Assembly (NCBI RefSeq): GCF_021398735.1
Contig: NZ_CP090349.1
Coordinates: 1,370,501 to 1,434,500, forward strand
DNA from: Methylobacterium oryzae
GTDB lineage: Bacteria; Pseudomonadota; Alphaproteobacteria; Rhizobiales; Beijerinckiaceae
DNA length: 64,000 nt
Reading direction: 5' to 3'
Shown here: in pieces, positions 54,150-62,839 of the stretch
Position numbering within the stretch: the stretch's first letter is position 1
How the letters are laid out: each line of letters opens with the position of its first letter
Made by a program: the position numbers and the translations under genes
Notes under the pieces: model-generated
Seen by the model: only the letters and a program-made list of their open reading frames with translations
Databases searched by the model: none
Told to the model about the DNA's origin: nothing

Positions 54150-56033
54150 ATGTCGCTGAATGCGATCTCCACCTCGAGCGCAGGCCTCGCCGCCACCCAG
54201 GCGGCGATCAACATCGTCTCGCAGAACGTCGCCAATGCCGGGACGGCGGGCTACGTCAAGCGCACGCTCTCGACGGTCGCCACCGGGACGAACAATTCCG
54301 GCGTGGCCGCCGGCACGATCACCCGCAGCTTCGATGCCGCGGCGCTGAACCAGCTCCGGCTGGAGACCTCGGGGGCCGCCTACACGGGCACCAAGTCCGG
54401 CATCGCCGCCCAGCTCGACGCCCTCTACGGCGTGCCCGGCAGCGCTACCTCCCTCGACGGGACGCTGAACACCTTCACCCAATCGCTCCAGGAACTCGCC
54501 GCGAACCCGACCTCGGCGGCCGCCCGCACGACGGTGCTGGGCAATGCCGCGGCCGTCGCGAGCCTCATCAACAGCGCCGCCGGAACGGTGCAGAACCTGC
54601 GCACCGGCCTCGAGTCGCAGCTCGGCACCGACACGAGCGCGGCGAGCACGATCCTGTCCAACATCGCGACGCTCAACGGCAAGATCCAGAACACCACTGA
54701 CAGCACCTCGCTGACCGATCTTCAGGACCAGCGCGACCAGGCGATCAACAGCCTGTCGAGCTACATGGACGTGCAGACGGTCCAGCAGCGCGACGGCACG
54801 GTCTCGGTCATGACCCAGTCGGGCGTGACGCTGGTCGACCGCGGGAACGCCGCGACCCTGACCTTCGACGGACGCGGCGTGCTCAGCCCCACCGCGAGCT
54901 ACGCGACCGACCCCGCCCAGCGGACGGTCGGAACCATCACGGCGACGCTGCCGGGCGGCGGCAAGATCGACCTCGGCGCCCCCGGCGTGCTGCGGTCCGG
55001 CAGCCTGGCCGCCGAGATCGAGATGCGCGACCAGACCCTGCCGCAGGCGCAGCGGCAGCTCGACGATCTCGCGGCCGGCCTCTCGAAGGCGCTCACGAAT
55101 ACCGCGACCACCGGGACGTACAGCGGGACCGACACGCAGATCAGCGTCTCGACGATGCAGCCCGGGAACACGATCACCTTCCCGGTCACCGACAACACCG
55201 GGGCCGTGCGCAACGTGACGCTGGTGGCGTCCGCGACCTCCAGCGGCGCGGTCGTGCCCGCCGCGCAGACCACGGATGCCAGCGGCCTCACGCTGACCTT
55301 CAATGCCAGCGGCGGGCCCGGCACCTACGCGGCGGCGATCCAGTCCGCCTTCGCCACGTTCAACGCCTCCGGCAGCACCTACAAGCTGCCGACACTGTCG
55401 GCGAGTCCGGTCTCCTCGACCGCCACCAGCGCGACGCTGACGCTGGGGGCGGCCGGCAAGGTCGCCGGCGCGGCGAGCGCCAGCGTCACGGCCGTCTCGG
55501 CGTCGGACCTGAACACCGGCAACCCGTCGCTCGCGATGTTCGTCGACGGTACGGGCAACAAGCTCTACACCGGCACGTTCGACGGCGGCTCGCAGCTCAC
55601 TGGTTTCGCCCAGCGCATCACGGTCAACGGCGCGCTGGCGGGCAACACCGCCGCGCTGACGGCGACGAGCGCCACGGACACGAGCACGTCGGGCGCCCGC
55701 GCCCAGAAGCTGTTCACGGCGCTCACCGCGAACCAGCAGACCTTCTCGTCGTCGAGCGGCATCGGCGGCGTCTCGGCCCCCTACAGCGCCACCGTGATCG
55801 GTTTCGCGCAGGACATCGTGTCCACGCAGGGGGCCAACGCGTCGAACGCCGCCGCTCTCGACGCCACCCAGCAGACGGCGCTCTCCACCGCGCAGAGCCG
55901 GTTCTCCGCCGGGGCGGGCGTCAACATCGACCAAGAGATGTCGAACCTGATCGCCCTGCAGACCGCGTACGGCGCCAACGCCCGGGTGCTCACCGCGGCC
56001 CGCGACATGCTCAACCAGCTGCTGCAGATCTGA
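54150..56033 (+). CDS. flgK: Flagellar hook-associated protein 1
   Basis: A 627-residue hook-filament junction protein. N-terminal LAATQAAINIVSQNVANAGT and C-terminal NIDQEMSNLIALQTAYGANA are diagnostic of FlgK. The variable middle is low-complexity Ala/Ser/Thr. It begins 34 bp after flgE and ends 2 bp before flgL, so the three are one operon. Confidence 0.92.
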   Translation: MSLNAISTSSAGLAATQAAINIVSQNVANAGTAGYVKRTLSTVATGTNNSGVAAGTITRSFDAAALNQLRLETSGAAYTGTKSGIAAQLDALYGVPGSATSLDGTLNTFTQSLQELAANPTSAAARTTVLGNAAAVASLINSAAGTVQNLRTGLESQLGTDTSAASTILSNIATLNGKIQNTTDSTSLTDLQDQRDQAINSLSSYMDVQTVQQRDGTVSVMTQSGVTLVDRGNAATLTFDGRGVLSPTASYATDPAQRTVGTITATLPGGGKIDLGAPGVLRSGSLAAEIEMRDQTLPQAQRQLDDLAAGLSKALTNTATTGTYSGTDTQISVSTMQPGNTITFPVTDNTGAVRNVTLVASATSSGAVVPAAQTTDASGLTLTFNASGGPGTYAAAIQSAFATFNASGSTYKLPTLSASPVSSTATSATLTLGAAGKVAGAASASVTAVSASDLNTGNPSLAMFVDGTGNKLYTGTFDGGSQLTGFAQRITVNGALAGNTAALTATSATDTSTSGARAQKLFTALTANQQTFSSSSGIGGVSAPYSATVIGFAQDIVSTQGANASNAAALDATQQTALSTAQSRFSAGAGVNIDQEMSNLIALQTAYGANARVLTAARDMLNQLLQI

Positions 56034-56035
56034 TC

Positions 56036-57643
56036 ATGACGACGATCACGCCCTTCGCGGCCGGCTCCTACATCACCAACCGCAACGCCTCTCAGCTCCA
56101 GGCGCTGAAGAGCCAGCTCAACGACCTGACCAACCAGCTCTCGAGCGGTCAGGTCTCGCAGACCTATGGCGGCCTCGGCTCCGGGCGGTCGACGGCTCTG
56201 TCCGCGCAGGCCACCCTGAGCGCGCTCTCCGGCTACGCCGCCGGAATCACCGCCGCGCAGACCCGGACCGACCTCGCGGTCACGAGCCTGACGCAGGTTG
56301 CGACCCTCGGCACCTCCACCGGGACGATGCTCCAGAACGGCCTGCAGAGCGTGGCGGCGAACTCGGTCTCCGGCCGGTCGACGGCGCTGGCCAACCTGCA
56401 GACGGCGCTCGACACGCTCAACGAATCGGCGGCGGGCAACTACCTGTTCGGCGGCACCGACACCACGACCCAGCCGGTGGTCGATTCGAGCAAGATCCTC
56501 AACGGCACGACCGACGCGAGCGGCAACACGCTCGACGGCCTCTCGACCCTGATCTCGCAGCGGGTCACCGCCGAGCTCGGCGCGGGGGGCAACGGCCGCC
56601 TGACGCAGACTCTGGCCAGCCCGGCCACGAGCGTGCGGGTCACCGAAGAGTCGAACAACCTGACCCGAGGGCAATTCGGCTTCACCCTGGCGGGCGCGCC
56701 GACCACGACCGGCTCGGCGATCGGCGCGACCTACACGGCGGGCACGGCCACGAGCCCGGGCAGCTTCAGCCTCAGCATGACGACGCAGCCGAGCGCCGGC
56801 GACACCGTGTCGTTCGCGCTGAAGATGGCCGACGGCACCTCCACGACGATCACGCTCACGGCCGCGACGAGCGCGGACCCGAAATCGATCACCAACTTCG
56901 CCATCGGCTCGACGCCCGCCCAGACGATGGCCAACCTGTCGGCGACACTGAGCAACGCGCTGACCGGTGCGGCCAACAGCACGCTGGCGGTGAACGCCAC
57001 CGCGGCGACCGCGTCGAACTTCTTCTCCGGCGCGGCGGAAGGCGGCCCGTCGGGGTCGGGCGTGATGCCGCAGCGCATCCTGTACGATGGCACCACCCCG
57101 GTCGGCTACAGGGCGGCCACGCCTCAGGACACGGTGCTGTGGTACCAGGGCGAGAACACCTACACGCAGCCCGCGCCGCCGGCAGTCCCGCAGCCGACCT
57201 CGGCGATCGACACGCAGTCGGTCCAGGTGAGCGCGACCGGGAGCGTCGGGACAGGCGCCCGCGCCAACGATCCCGCGGTCCAGAACGTGCTCGCCGGCCT
57301 GGCGACCATGGCCTTCGGCCTGCCCACCACGAACGACGCCAACACCTACAACACCTACCAGACGGTGGCGACGAAGGCCGGCAGCCTGCTCTCGTCCGCC
57401 AACCAGACCCCGAGCGTCCAGGACACGGTCACGCAGCTCACCGTCGCGTCGACGCGGCTCTCGAATGCCGGCACGACCAACAAGGCGCTCCAGAACACCG
57501 TCCAGAATACCCTGGACGGGATCGAGCAGATCTCCCCCGAGGAGGTCATCACCAAGCTGCTCGACGTGCAGAACCGGCTCCAGGCCAGCTATCAGGTGAC
57601 CGCGACGCTCTCGAAGCTCTCCCTCGTGAACTACATCAGCTGA
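56036..57643 (+). CDS. flgL: Flagellar hook-associated protein 3 / flagellin-like
   Basis: A 535-residue protein of the FlgL/flagellin type. The N-terminal helix LKSQLNDLTNQLSSGQVSQT and the region with AAGNYLFGGTDT are typical for FlgL; the C-terminus LLDVQNRLQASYQVTATLSK is the second D0 helix. Position right after flgK supports FlgL rather than flagellin. The 147 bp downstream contain no clear terminator. Confidence 0.9.
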   Translation: MTTITPFAAGSYITNRNASQLQALKSQLNDLTNQLSSGQVSQTYGGLGSGRSTALSAQATLSALSGYAAGITAAQTRTDLAVTSLTQVATLGTSTGTMLQNGLQSVAANSVSGRSTALANLQTALDTLNESAAGNYLFGGTDTTTQPVVDSSKILNGTTDASGNTLDGLSTLISQRVTAELGAGGNGRLTQTLASPATSVRVTEESNNLTRGQFGFTLAGAPTTTGSAIGATYTAGTATSPGSFSLSMTTQPSAGDTVSFALKMADGTSTTITLTAATSADPKSITNFAIGSTPAQTMANLSATLSNALTGAANSTLAVNATAATASNFFSGAAEGGPSGSGVMPQRILYDGTTPVGYRAATPQDTVLWYQGENTYTQPAPPAVPQPTSAIDTQSVQVSATGSVGTGARANDPAVQNVLAGLATMAFGLPTTNDANTYNTYQTVATKAGSLLSSANQTPSVQDTVTQLTVASTRLSNAGTTNKALQNTVQNTLDGIEQISPEEVITKLLDVQNRLQASYQVTATLSKLSLVNYIS

Positions 57644-57790
57644 GCTGATCGCCGAGACCGGTCAACGCGCGCCTGACGCTCGAAAAATCTCGCGACGTGT
57701 CGGGTTCACCATAGTCTTGCCGCTTTCCGGGAATGAAGCGCAGCGTGCGGTCGCGCCCACGCGCCGTCATTCGATTGAGGAGAGGTCGGC

Positions 57791-58051
57791 ATGGCGCTGT
57801 CCGGACCCATCGAACTCGTCCTCCGCCTGGGAGCCGTCCCGCGTAGCGGCGCGATCGTCCTGGTCGAGCAGGCCGTCGACACCTACCTCGCGGGCTACGT
57901 GCATCCCGAAGAGCGCGCCATCGCCCTCGACATCCTGCTGCGGGACCTCGCCCGCCTGCGCATCCACGAGCCCGACCTCGACGGGTTCGTCGGCGAGGTC
58001 GAGCACTACATCGACCTGCTTCACCGGGATCTCGCCCGCCAGGCCGCCTGA
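57791..58051 (+). CDS. Small hypothetical protein in flagellar region
   Basis: An 86-residue, predicted helical, acidic protein (VEQAVDTYLAGYVHPEERA in the middle). No family is recognised; it is not FlaF or FlbT by sequence. GAGGAGAG about 7 bases upstream is a strong ribosome-binding site, and the stop is followed one base later by the next ATG, so both small genes are co-expressed after flgL. Confidence 0.65.
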   Translation: MALSGPIELVLRLGAVPRSGAIVLVEQAVDTYLAGYVHPEERAIALDILLRDLARLRIHEPDLDGFVGEVEHYIDLLHRDLARQAA

Positions 58052-58052
58052 G

Positions 58053-58388
58053 ATGCGCGGCCGGATCCCGGTCTGCGCTGCCCTCGCGGCGATCGTGGCC
58101 GGCGCTGGCCCGGCCGAGGCCCTCGACCTGCGGGATCTGCCCGTGATCCCGGGGCCGGTGCCGTGCCCGTCCAAGGGCCAGGGCTTCGTGCGGCTGCCGG
58201 GGAGCGGCAGCTGCCTCCGCGTCTCGGGCCGCGTCGTCGCGGGGGCGGATCTGGCCGCGGGGAGCGGCGTCGCGGCAGCGCCAGTTGTCGCCGGCCGCAT
58301 CGCGGTCGACAACCGCGTCGACACCGATCTCGGCGAGGTGCGGACCTACGTCCGGATCGGCGCCGGCCGCCGTCCGGGCGGGCCCTAG
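58053..58388 (+). CDS. Short porin-like secreted protein
   Basis: A 111-residue protein with a signal peptide (residues 1-23, CAALAAIVAGAGPAEA). The mature N-terminus contains CPSKGQGFVRLPGSGSCLRV, the segment that opens Rhizobiales outer-membrane porins (two Cys flanking GxGFxxxPG), followed by VSGRV; then, instead of a full beta barrel, it ends after about 60 more residues. It may be a porin remnant or an independent small envelope protein. Its end overlaps the convergent gene by 4 bp. Confidence 0.6.
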   Translation: MRGRIPVCAALAAIVAGAGPAEALDLRDLPVIPGPVPCPSKGQGFVRLPGSGSCLRVSGRVVAGADLAAGSGVAAAPVVAGRIAVDNRVDTDLGEVRTYVRIGAGRRPGGP

Positions 58389-58858
58389 AGGTTGCGCGAG
58401 AGGACCAGCGGCCCGCTGCGCACGCCGCGGCCGTACGGGGACGGCGCTGGCGTCTGCCGCCCGTAGCCGGAGGGGAGCTGTGCCCGGCCGATCTCCTCCG
58501 CCAAGGTCTTGATCAGCCCTTCCGAGACGGTCTTGGCGCTGGCGAGCACCGTCTGGTTCGCCTCCACGGCCGCGGTGAACCGCCGGTGGGCGGTGCGCAG
58601 GGCCTCGACCCCGTCGGGATGGAAGCGCTTCAGTGCGACGGCGTTCGCCTTCGCGACCTCGAGACCCTGCATGTAGGCGGCGGCCAGCGCGGCCTTCGGC
58701 TCGGCCGCGGCGACGCCCTCCTGCAGTCGCCCTTCCCGGACGTAGGCCGCCTCTTCGGCGAGCACGGCTTCCAGCGCGGCCATGTTGCCGAGCACGCCCG
58801 CCACCAGGGCCTCGGCGGTGATCCGGTCCCCGACGCGCAGCGGTTCAGCCCTTTGCAT
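58385..58858 (-). CDS. FlgN-like flagellar export chaperone candidate
   Basis: A 157-residue mainly helical protein, third in the leftward flgI operon and overlapping the rod-binding gene by 14 bp. An N-terminal helix pattern LEAVLAEEAAYVREGRL and a long second helix resemble FlgN-type chaperones, which guard FlgK and FlgL before export; FlgK/FlgL are encoded 1 kb away. Similarity is by eye and position, so the name is tentative. Confidence 0.55.
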   Translation of the reverse strand: MQRAEPLRVGDRITAEALVAGVLGNMAALEAVLAEEAAYVREGRLQEGVAAAEPKAALAAAYMQGLEVAKANAVALKRFHPDGVEALRTAHRRFTAAVEANQTVLASAKTVSEGLIKTLAEEIGRAQLPSGYGRQTPAPSPYGRGVRSGPLVLSRNL

Positions 58859-59204
58859 GGATCGCTCCCTCGCTCGCCGCGCCCTGCATCTTCATGATCT
58901 CACGGAAAACCGAATCGGCGATGCCGACTCCGCCGCTCTTCACGATCTGCTTCGCGTATTCCTTGGTCAGCATCGAGCGGTAGACACCGCCGCCGGTCCC
59001 GTTCTCGCCGAGCGGCCCGTCGGTGCCCTCCGACTGGGTCAGCCGGTCGAGGCTGTTCTCCAGGAACATCGATTCGAACTCGGTCGCCGTCTTCAAGGCC
59101 TTGGCCTTGTTGGCGGTCTTGATGATCCCGTCGACGGCGCTCCCGGCCACCGAGGTTCCGACGCTGGCGGCGGCGCTGGCCGCGAGACTGGCGAGTTGCA
59201 GCAT
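58845..59204 (-). CDS. flgJ: Rod-binding protein, FlgJ N-terminal type
   Basis: A 119-residue protein with the rod-binding (Rod-cap) domain: TATEFESMFLENSLDRLTQ, then GGGVYRSMLTKEYAKQIVKS and GIADSV. The C-terminal peptidoglycan hydrolase domain found in enteric FlgJ is absent, as is usual in alphaproteobacteria, where a separate lytic enzyme opens the wall. It lies 25 bp downstream of flgI. Confidence 0.88.
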   Translation of the reverse strand: MLQLASLAASAAASVGTSVAGSAVDGIIKTANKAKALKTATEFESMFLENSLDRLTQSEGTDGPLGENGTGGGVYRSMLTKEYAKQIVKSGGVGIADSVFREIMKMQGAASEGAIHAKG

Positions 59205-59229
59205 GGATCGTCCCTTCGCGTCCGTTCGG

Positions 59230-60366
59230 TCACATCAGCTCGATATCGGCCTGGAGCGCGCCCGCGGCCTTGATCGCCTGGAGGATCGAGATGAGATCCC
59301 GCGGGCCGACGCCCAGGGCGTTGAGACCGTCGACCAGCTCGCGCAGGCTAACACCCTCCTTCACCAGGGCGAGCTTGTTTCCGTCCCCGGTATCGACCTT
59401 CACCCCCGTGCGCGGCACCACGACGGTGCGTCCGTCGGAGAACGGCGCCGGCTGGCTGACCTGCGGCTGCTCGGTGATGGTGACGGTGAGGTTGCCCTGG
59501 GCGATGGCCACCGTCGACACGCGCACGTCCCGGCCCATGACGATGATGCCGGAACGCTCGTCGACCACGACCCGGGCGGTCTGGTCAGGCTCGACCTTCA
59601 GCTGCTCCACCTCGGTGATGAGGCGGATCATGTTGCCGTTGTAGCGGGACGGGATCTGGATCGTGACGGTGGCCGGGTCGGTGGGCTCGGCGGTGTCGGC
59701 GCCCATGAAGTCGTTGATCGCCGCGGCGATCCGCTTCGAGGTGGTGAAATCCGGGTTGCGCAGCGACAGACGCAGCGAGCGGGCGTCGTTCAGCTTGAAG
59801 GCGATCTCGCGCTCGATATTGGCGCCGTTGGAAATCCGGCCGTTGGTCGGCACGCCCCGGGTGATCTTCGCGGCATCGCCCTCGGCGGCGAAGCCGGCGA
59901 TCGCCACCGAGCCCTGCGCCAGGGCGTAGACCTCGCCGTCGGCGCCGAGCAGCGGCGTCACCAGCAGGGTGCCGCCCTGGAGGGACTTGGCGTCGCCCAG
60001 CGACGAGACCGTCACGTCGATCCGGGTGCCCTGCGCGGCGAAGGGCGGCAGGCTCGCGGTCACCATCACGGCGGCGAGGTTCTGCGTGCGCATCGTGGCG
60101 CCGCGGGTGTTGACGCCGAGGCGCTCCAGCATGGCCTGAAGCGACTGCTTGGTGAACGGGATGTTGTTCAGCGTGTCGCCGGTTCCGTTGAGGCCGACCA
60201 CGATGCCGTAGCCGACGAGCTGGTTCTGGCGAACGCCCTCGATGGAGGCGAGATCCTTGACGCGCGACAGGGCGAGCGCCGGCACGGACAGCGCGGCGAG
60301 AAGCAGGGCGCCCGCGAGGGCGACCGAGAGAGACCGGAGAGGACTGAACGCGTGACGCGGGCGCAT
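59230..60366 (-). CDS. flgI: Flagellar P-ring protein
   Basis: A 378-residue periplasmic protein forming the P ring around the rod. A signal peptide (residues 10-30, LSVALAGALLLAALSVPALA) precedes SRVKDLASIEGVRQNQLVGY. Further landmarks: LNGTGDTLNNIPFTKQSLQA and ERSGIIVMGRDVRVSTVA, and a C-terminus LISILQAIKAAGALQADIE. The ATG at 60366 gives a normal signal; an ATG 11 codons upstream is an alternative. A sigma54-like promoter and a dyad lie upstream. Confidence 0.94.
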   Translation of the reverse strand: MRPRHAFSPLRSLSVALAGALLLAALSVPALALSRVKDLASIEGVRQNQLVGYGIVVGLNGTGDTLNNIPFTKQSLQAMLERLGVNTRGATMRTQNLAAVMVTASLPPFAAQGTRIDVTVSSLGDAKSLQGGTLLVTPLLGADGEVYALAQGSVAIAGFAAEGDAAKITRGVPTNGRISNGANIEREIAFKLNDARSLRLSLRNPDFTTSKRIAAAINDFMGADTAEPTDPATVTIQIPSRYNGNMIRLITEVEQLKVEPDQTARVVVDERSGIIVMGRDVRVSTVAIAQGNLTVTITEQPQVSQPAPFSDGRTVVVPRTGVKVDTGDGNKLALVKEGVSLRELVDGLNALGVGPRDLISILQAIKAAGALQADIELM

Positions 60367-60401
60367 GCCGTGTTTCGACCGTGACGGACCTGCCCCCATC
60401 C

Positions 60402-60417
60402 TGCCAGGGTCGTGCCA
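60402..60417 (-). promoter_or_regulatory. Sigma54-like promoter of flgI
   Basis: On the minus strand the site reads TGGCACGACCCTGGCA: a perfect -24 element TGGCACG, then -12 TGGCA (one mismatch to TTGCA) with the required 10 bases between GG and GC. It lies about 36 bp upstream of the flgI start codon. Confidence 0.6.
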
Positions 60418-60511
60418 GCCGCCAGATCTGTGCAAGCCATTGAAGAAAACAAAGTTTTTCCGGGCCAGGTCTGGCCTCGCGCCTCGCGGTGCCGGCACCG
60501 AACCTGCCGAC

Positions 60512-60528
60512 CCGGCAGCTTCTGCCGG
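60512..60528. promoter_or_regulatory. Palindrome shared by flagellar promoters (flgI/fliX)
   Basis: CCGGCAG-CTT-CTGCCGG, the same core dyad as at 52576-52594 and preceded by the same CCGAC. It is about 100 bp upstream of the flgI -24 element and 78 bp upstream of the fliX start, so it could serve both directions. Confidence 0.55.
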
Positions 60529-60606
60529 CTTGTTTACCCGCGCTTAACCCTGGCGGCCGAATTTCCGGTTCTGCGCGGGGGCGCTTGGAGCAACGCGAAC
60601 CGGATC

Positions 60607-61035
60607 ATGCGTGTCGAGACTCGCCAGCCGATCCAGAGCGCCGGCGGTGTCGCGTCCGCCCGGAAGCCCGAGGGCGGCGCAGCCTTCAGCCTCGGCGCGG
60701 CCCCGTCGTCGACGACGTCTGCCGGCGCGCCGGCCGCCGCCGCGACGCTCGCCGGGCTCGACGCGGTCCTGCTTCTCCAGGCCGAGGCCGACACGCCCCA
60801 GGAGCGGCGGCGGCGCTCCGCCCAGCGCGGCCAGGACCTCCTCGACGGCCTCGACCGGCTGAAGGCGGCACTGCTCGGCGGCCGCGTCGCGCCGCAGGAT
60901 CTGCGCGCCATCGCCGGCCGCCTGAACGAGCGTGCCGGCCTCTCGGGGGATCCCCGGCTCGACGGCCTGATGGCCGAGATCGAACTGCGCGCCGCGGTGG
61001 AACTCGCCAAGTTGGAGATGGCCCGGCGCGTCTGA
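60607..61035 (+). CDS. fliX: FliX-type flagellar assembly regulator
   Basis: A 142-residue protein. The conserved half of FliX is at residues 45-142: LDAVLLLQAEADTPQERRRR, GQDLLDGLDRLKAALLGG and LMAEIELRAAVELAKLEMAR. In Caulobacter FliX couples early flagellar assembly to the sigma54 activator FlbD. The N-terminal 45 residues are low-complexity. It is divergent from flgI; the shared region holds a dyad. No flbD gene is in the window. Confidence 0.8.
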   Translation: MRVETRQPIQSAGGVASARKPEGGAAFSLGAAPSSTTSAGAPAAAATLAGLDAVLLLQAEADTPQERRRRSAQRGQDLLDGLDRLKAALLGGRVAPQDLRAIAGRLNERAGLSGDPRLDGLMAEIELRAAVELAKLEMARRV

Positions 61036-61098
61036 CCGGGCTTCCGCCCCTGACCCTGGGCGCATCCCGGTACCGCGCCCGGCGAGCGCCCGATCCCG

Positions 61099-62595
61099 CT
61101 ACCCCGCCCGCCGCTTCGGGCCCGTCGGCAGCATCTGCGGCTCGCCCGGTCCGGTCTCGACGCCGAGATCCGGCACCGCGATGATCGGTGCGCCGCGCAG
61201 GTCCTTGCGGGTGACGATGGCGCCGCGCTCCTCGAGATAGGCCAGCATCCGCCGCGCCCGGCCGCCCGAGCTGGTGCCGTAGGCCTCGGCCAGCACGGTG
61301 TCGGTGGGGCAGGGGGCGCCCTCGATGGCGGCCCGCGCGACCACGAGGAACAGGCCGGCGAGGTCGTCCGGCAGGCCGGCCGCGATCGCCTGGGCCTGCT
61401 CCCAGCCGGAATTGTCCGCGACCGCGCCGCCGGCCTCGGCCCGCGCGACCGCGAGGCGCCGCTTGAACTCGGGCAGACCCATCGTGTCGCCGCGCAGGCG
61501 CCGGATCCGGCAGCGGACCGTGAAGTCCTGGTAGAGCGTGGCGGGAGTGCAGGCGGCGGCGTCGGCATCCGCCAGCACGGAGGCCAGCACCTCGGCGAGC
61601 GCCGCCTCGCGGGCCTCCGGGTCCATGGGTTCCTCCTCCGGCTCCTCCGCCGGAGCCGGCGGACGGTAATTGGCGAGCTGGACGAGCACGTCTGGCGCCG
61701 GCGCGGGGCGCGGCTTCGGCCGCGGCGCCAGCGGCGCGACGGTCTCGGCGGGGCTCGCTGTGAGGATCAGCGCGCGGGCATCCTCCAGGGCGTCGGGCAG
61801 CGGCACGAGGACCGGCGAGGAACTCCGGCTCACGGTCTGGGTCGGCCCGACCGCGATGGTGAGCGGGCGCCGGGACAGGGCCGGTCCCAGGGCCACGAAA
61901 TGCCCGCGCGGTAGGTCACGGAACGTCTCGGCCTGCCGGCGCTCCAGCCCGAGGAGGTCGGCGGCGCGTGCCATGTCGATGTCGAGGAAGGTCCGGCCCA
62001 TCAGGAAGTTCGAGGCCTCGGCCGCGACGTTCTTGGCGAGCTTGGCGAGGCGCTGCGTGGCGATGATGCCGGCGAGCCCGCGCTTGCGGCCGCGGCACAT
62101 GAGGTTGGTCATCGCGCCGAGCGACAGGCGCCTGGCCTCGTCTGAGACCTCGCCGGCGGCCGCGGGCGCGAAGAGCTGCGCCTCGTCCACGGCCACCAGC
62201 ATCGGGTACCAATGGTCGCGGTCGGCGTCGAACAGGCCGCCCAGGAAGGCGGCGGCGGCCCGCATCTGGCCGTCGGCGTCGAGATTCTCCAGCGACAGCA
62301 CCACCGAGACCCGGTGGGTCCGCACCCGGGCGGCGATCCGCTGCAGGGCGACGTCGTCGCCGTCGGCCTCCACCACGACGTGGCCGTAGCGGTCGGCGAG
62401 GCTGGCGAAGTCGCCCTCCGGATCGATGATCGCCTGCTGCACGAGGCCGGCGCTCTGCTCGAGCAGCCGCCGCAGCAGGTGCGATTTGCCGGACCCGGAA
62501 TTGCCCTGAACCAGGAGCCGCGTGGCGAGCAGTTCGGTGAGGTCGAGGAGCGCGGGGCGCTCGCCGGTCAGGCCGAGATCGATGTCGGAACGCAT
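61099..62595 (-). CDS. HerA/DUF87-type ATPase
   Basis: A 498-residue protein. The N-terminal ATPase domain (residues 15-270) has Walker A QGNSGSGKSHLLRRL, Walker B MLVAVDEAQLFAP and the ATQRLAKLAKNV segment of the HerA/VirB4/FtsK class. A Pro/Ala-rich linker (270-330) leads to a helical C-terminal part (340-480) with LEERGAIVTRKDLRG, which may be a winged helix. No NurA nuclease is adjacent. HerA-like proteins pump or unwind DNA, but the role of this one is unknown. Confidence 0.8.
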   Translation of the reverse strand: MRSDIDLGLTGERPALLDLTELLATRLLVQGNSGSGKSHLLRRLLEQSAGLVQQAIIDPEGDFASLADRYGHVVVEADGDDVALQRIAARVRTHRVSVVLSLENLDADGQMRAAAAFLGGLFDADRDHWYPMLVAVDEAQLFAPAAAGEVSDEARRLSLGAMTNLMCRGRKRGLAGIIATQRLAKLAKNVAAEASNFLMGRTFLDIDMARAADLLGLERRQAETFRDLPRGHFVALGPALSRRPLTIAVGPTQTVSRSSSPVLVPLPDALEDARALILTASPAETVAPLAPRPKPRPAPAPDVLVQLANYRPPAPAEEPEEEPMDPEAREAALAEVLASVLADADAAACTPATLYQDFTVRCRIRRLRGDTMGLPEFKRRLAVARAEAGGAVADNSGWEQAQAIAAGLPDDLAGLFLVVARAAIEGAPCPTDTVLAEAYGTSSGGRARRMLAYLEERGAIVTRKDLRGAPIIAVPDLGVETGPGEPQMLPTGPKRRAG

Positions 62596-62654
62596 GGGGC
62601 CTCATAGCACGGCCCGGCGGGTCCGGGTGTGCCGCCGCGGCACTGTCCACGCTT

Positions 62655-62688
62655 CCCGCATGTGGGCCGCGTGTGGGCCGCATGCGGG
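62655..62688. promoter_or_regulatory. Inverted repeat in divergent region of HerA-like and Hsp70 genes
   Basis: CCCGCATG / CATGCGGG, perfect 8-bp arms with an 18-base spacer that itself contains the direct repeat TGTGGGCCGC (CGTGTGGGCCG). It lies 60 bp upstream of the HerA-like start. A regulatory role is inferred from position only. Confidence 0.35.
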
Positions 62689-62839
62689 CGTCGGTCCGCG
62701 GCGTGGCTCCGCCGCCGGTGCGCGATCGGGCCGTCAACCCCCTTGCGGGAGCCCCAGGCTCCGCTCTTCCGCCCTGGACCCCGACATGGCGGCCCTGTAG
62801 GCCCACGGCCCTTCTCTCCAGTCCCGGATCCACAACACG

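Noticed and set aside
60428..60466. AT-rich stretch with AAAACAAAGTTTTT upstream of fliX as an intrinsic terminator
   Set aside because: The T-run is not preceded by a GC-rich stem in the right orientation, and it lies between divergent starts, so a promoter or IHF-type bend site is more plausible.
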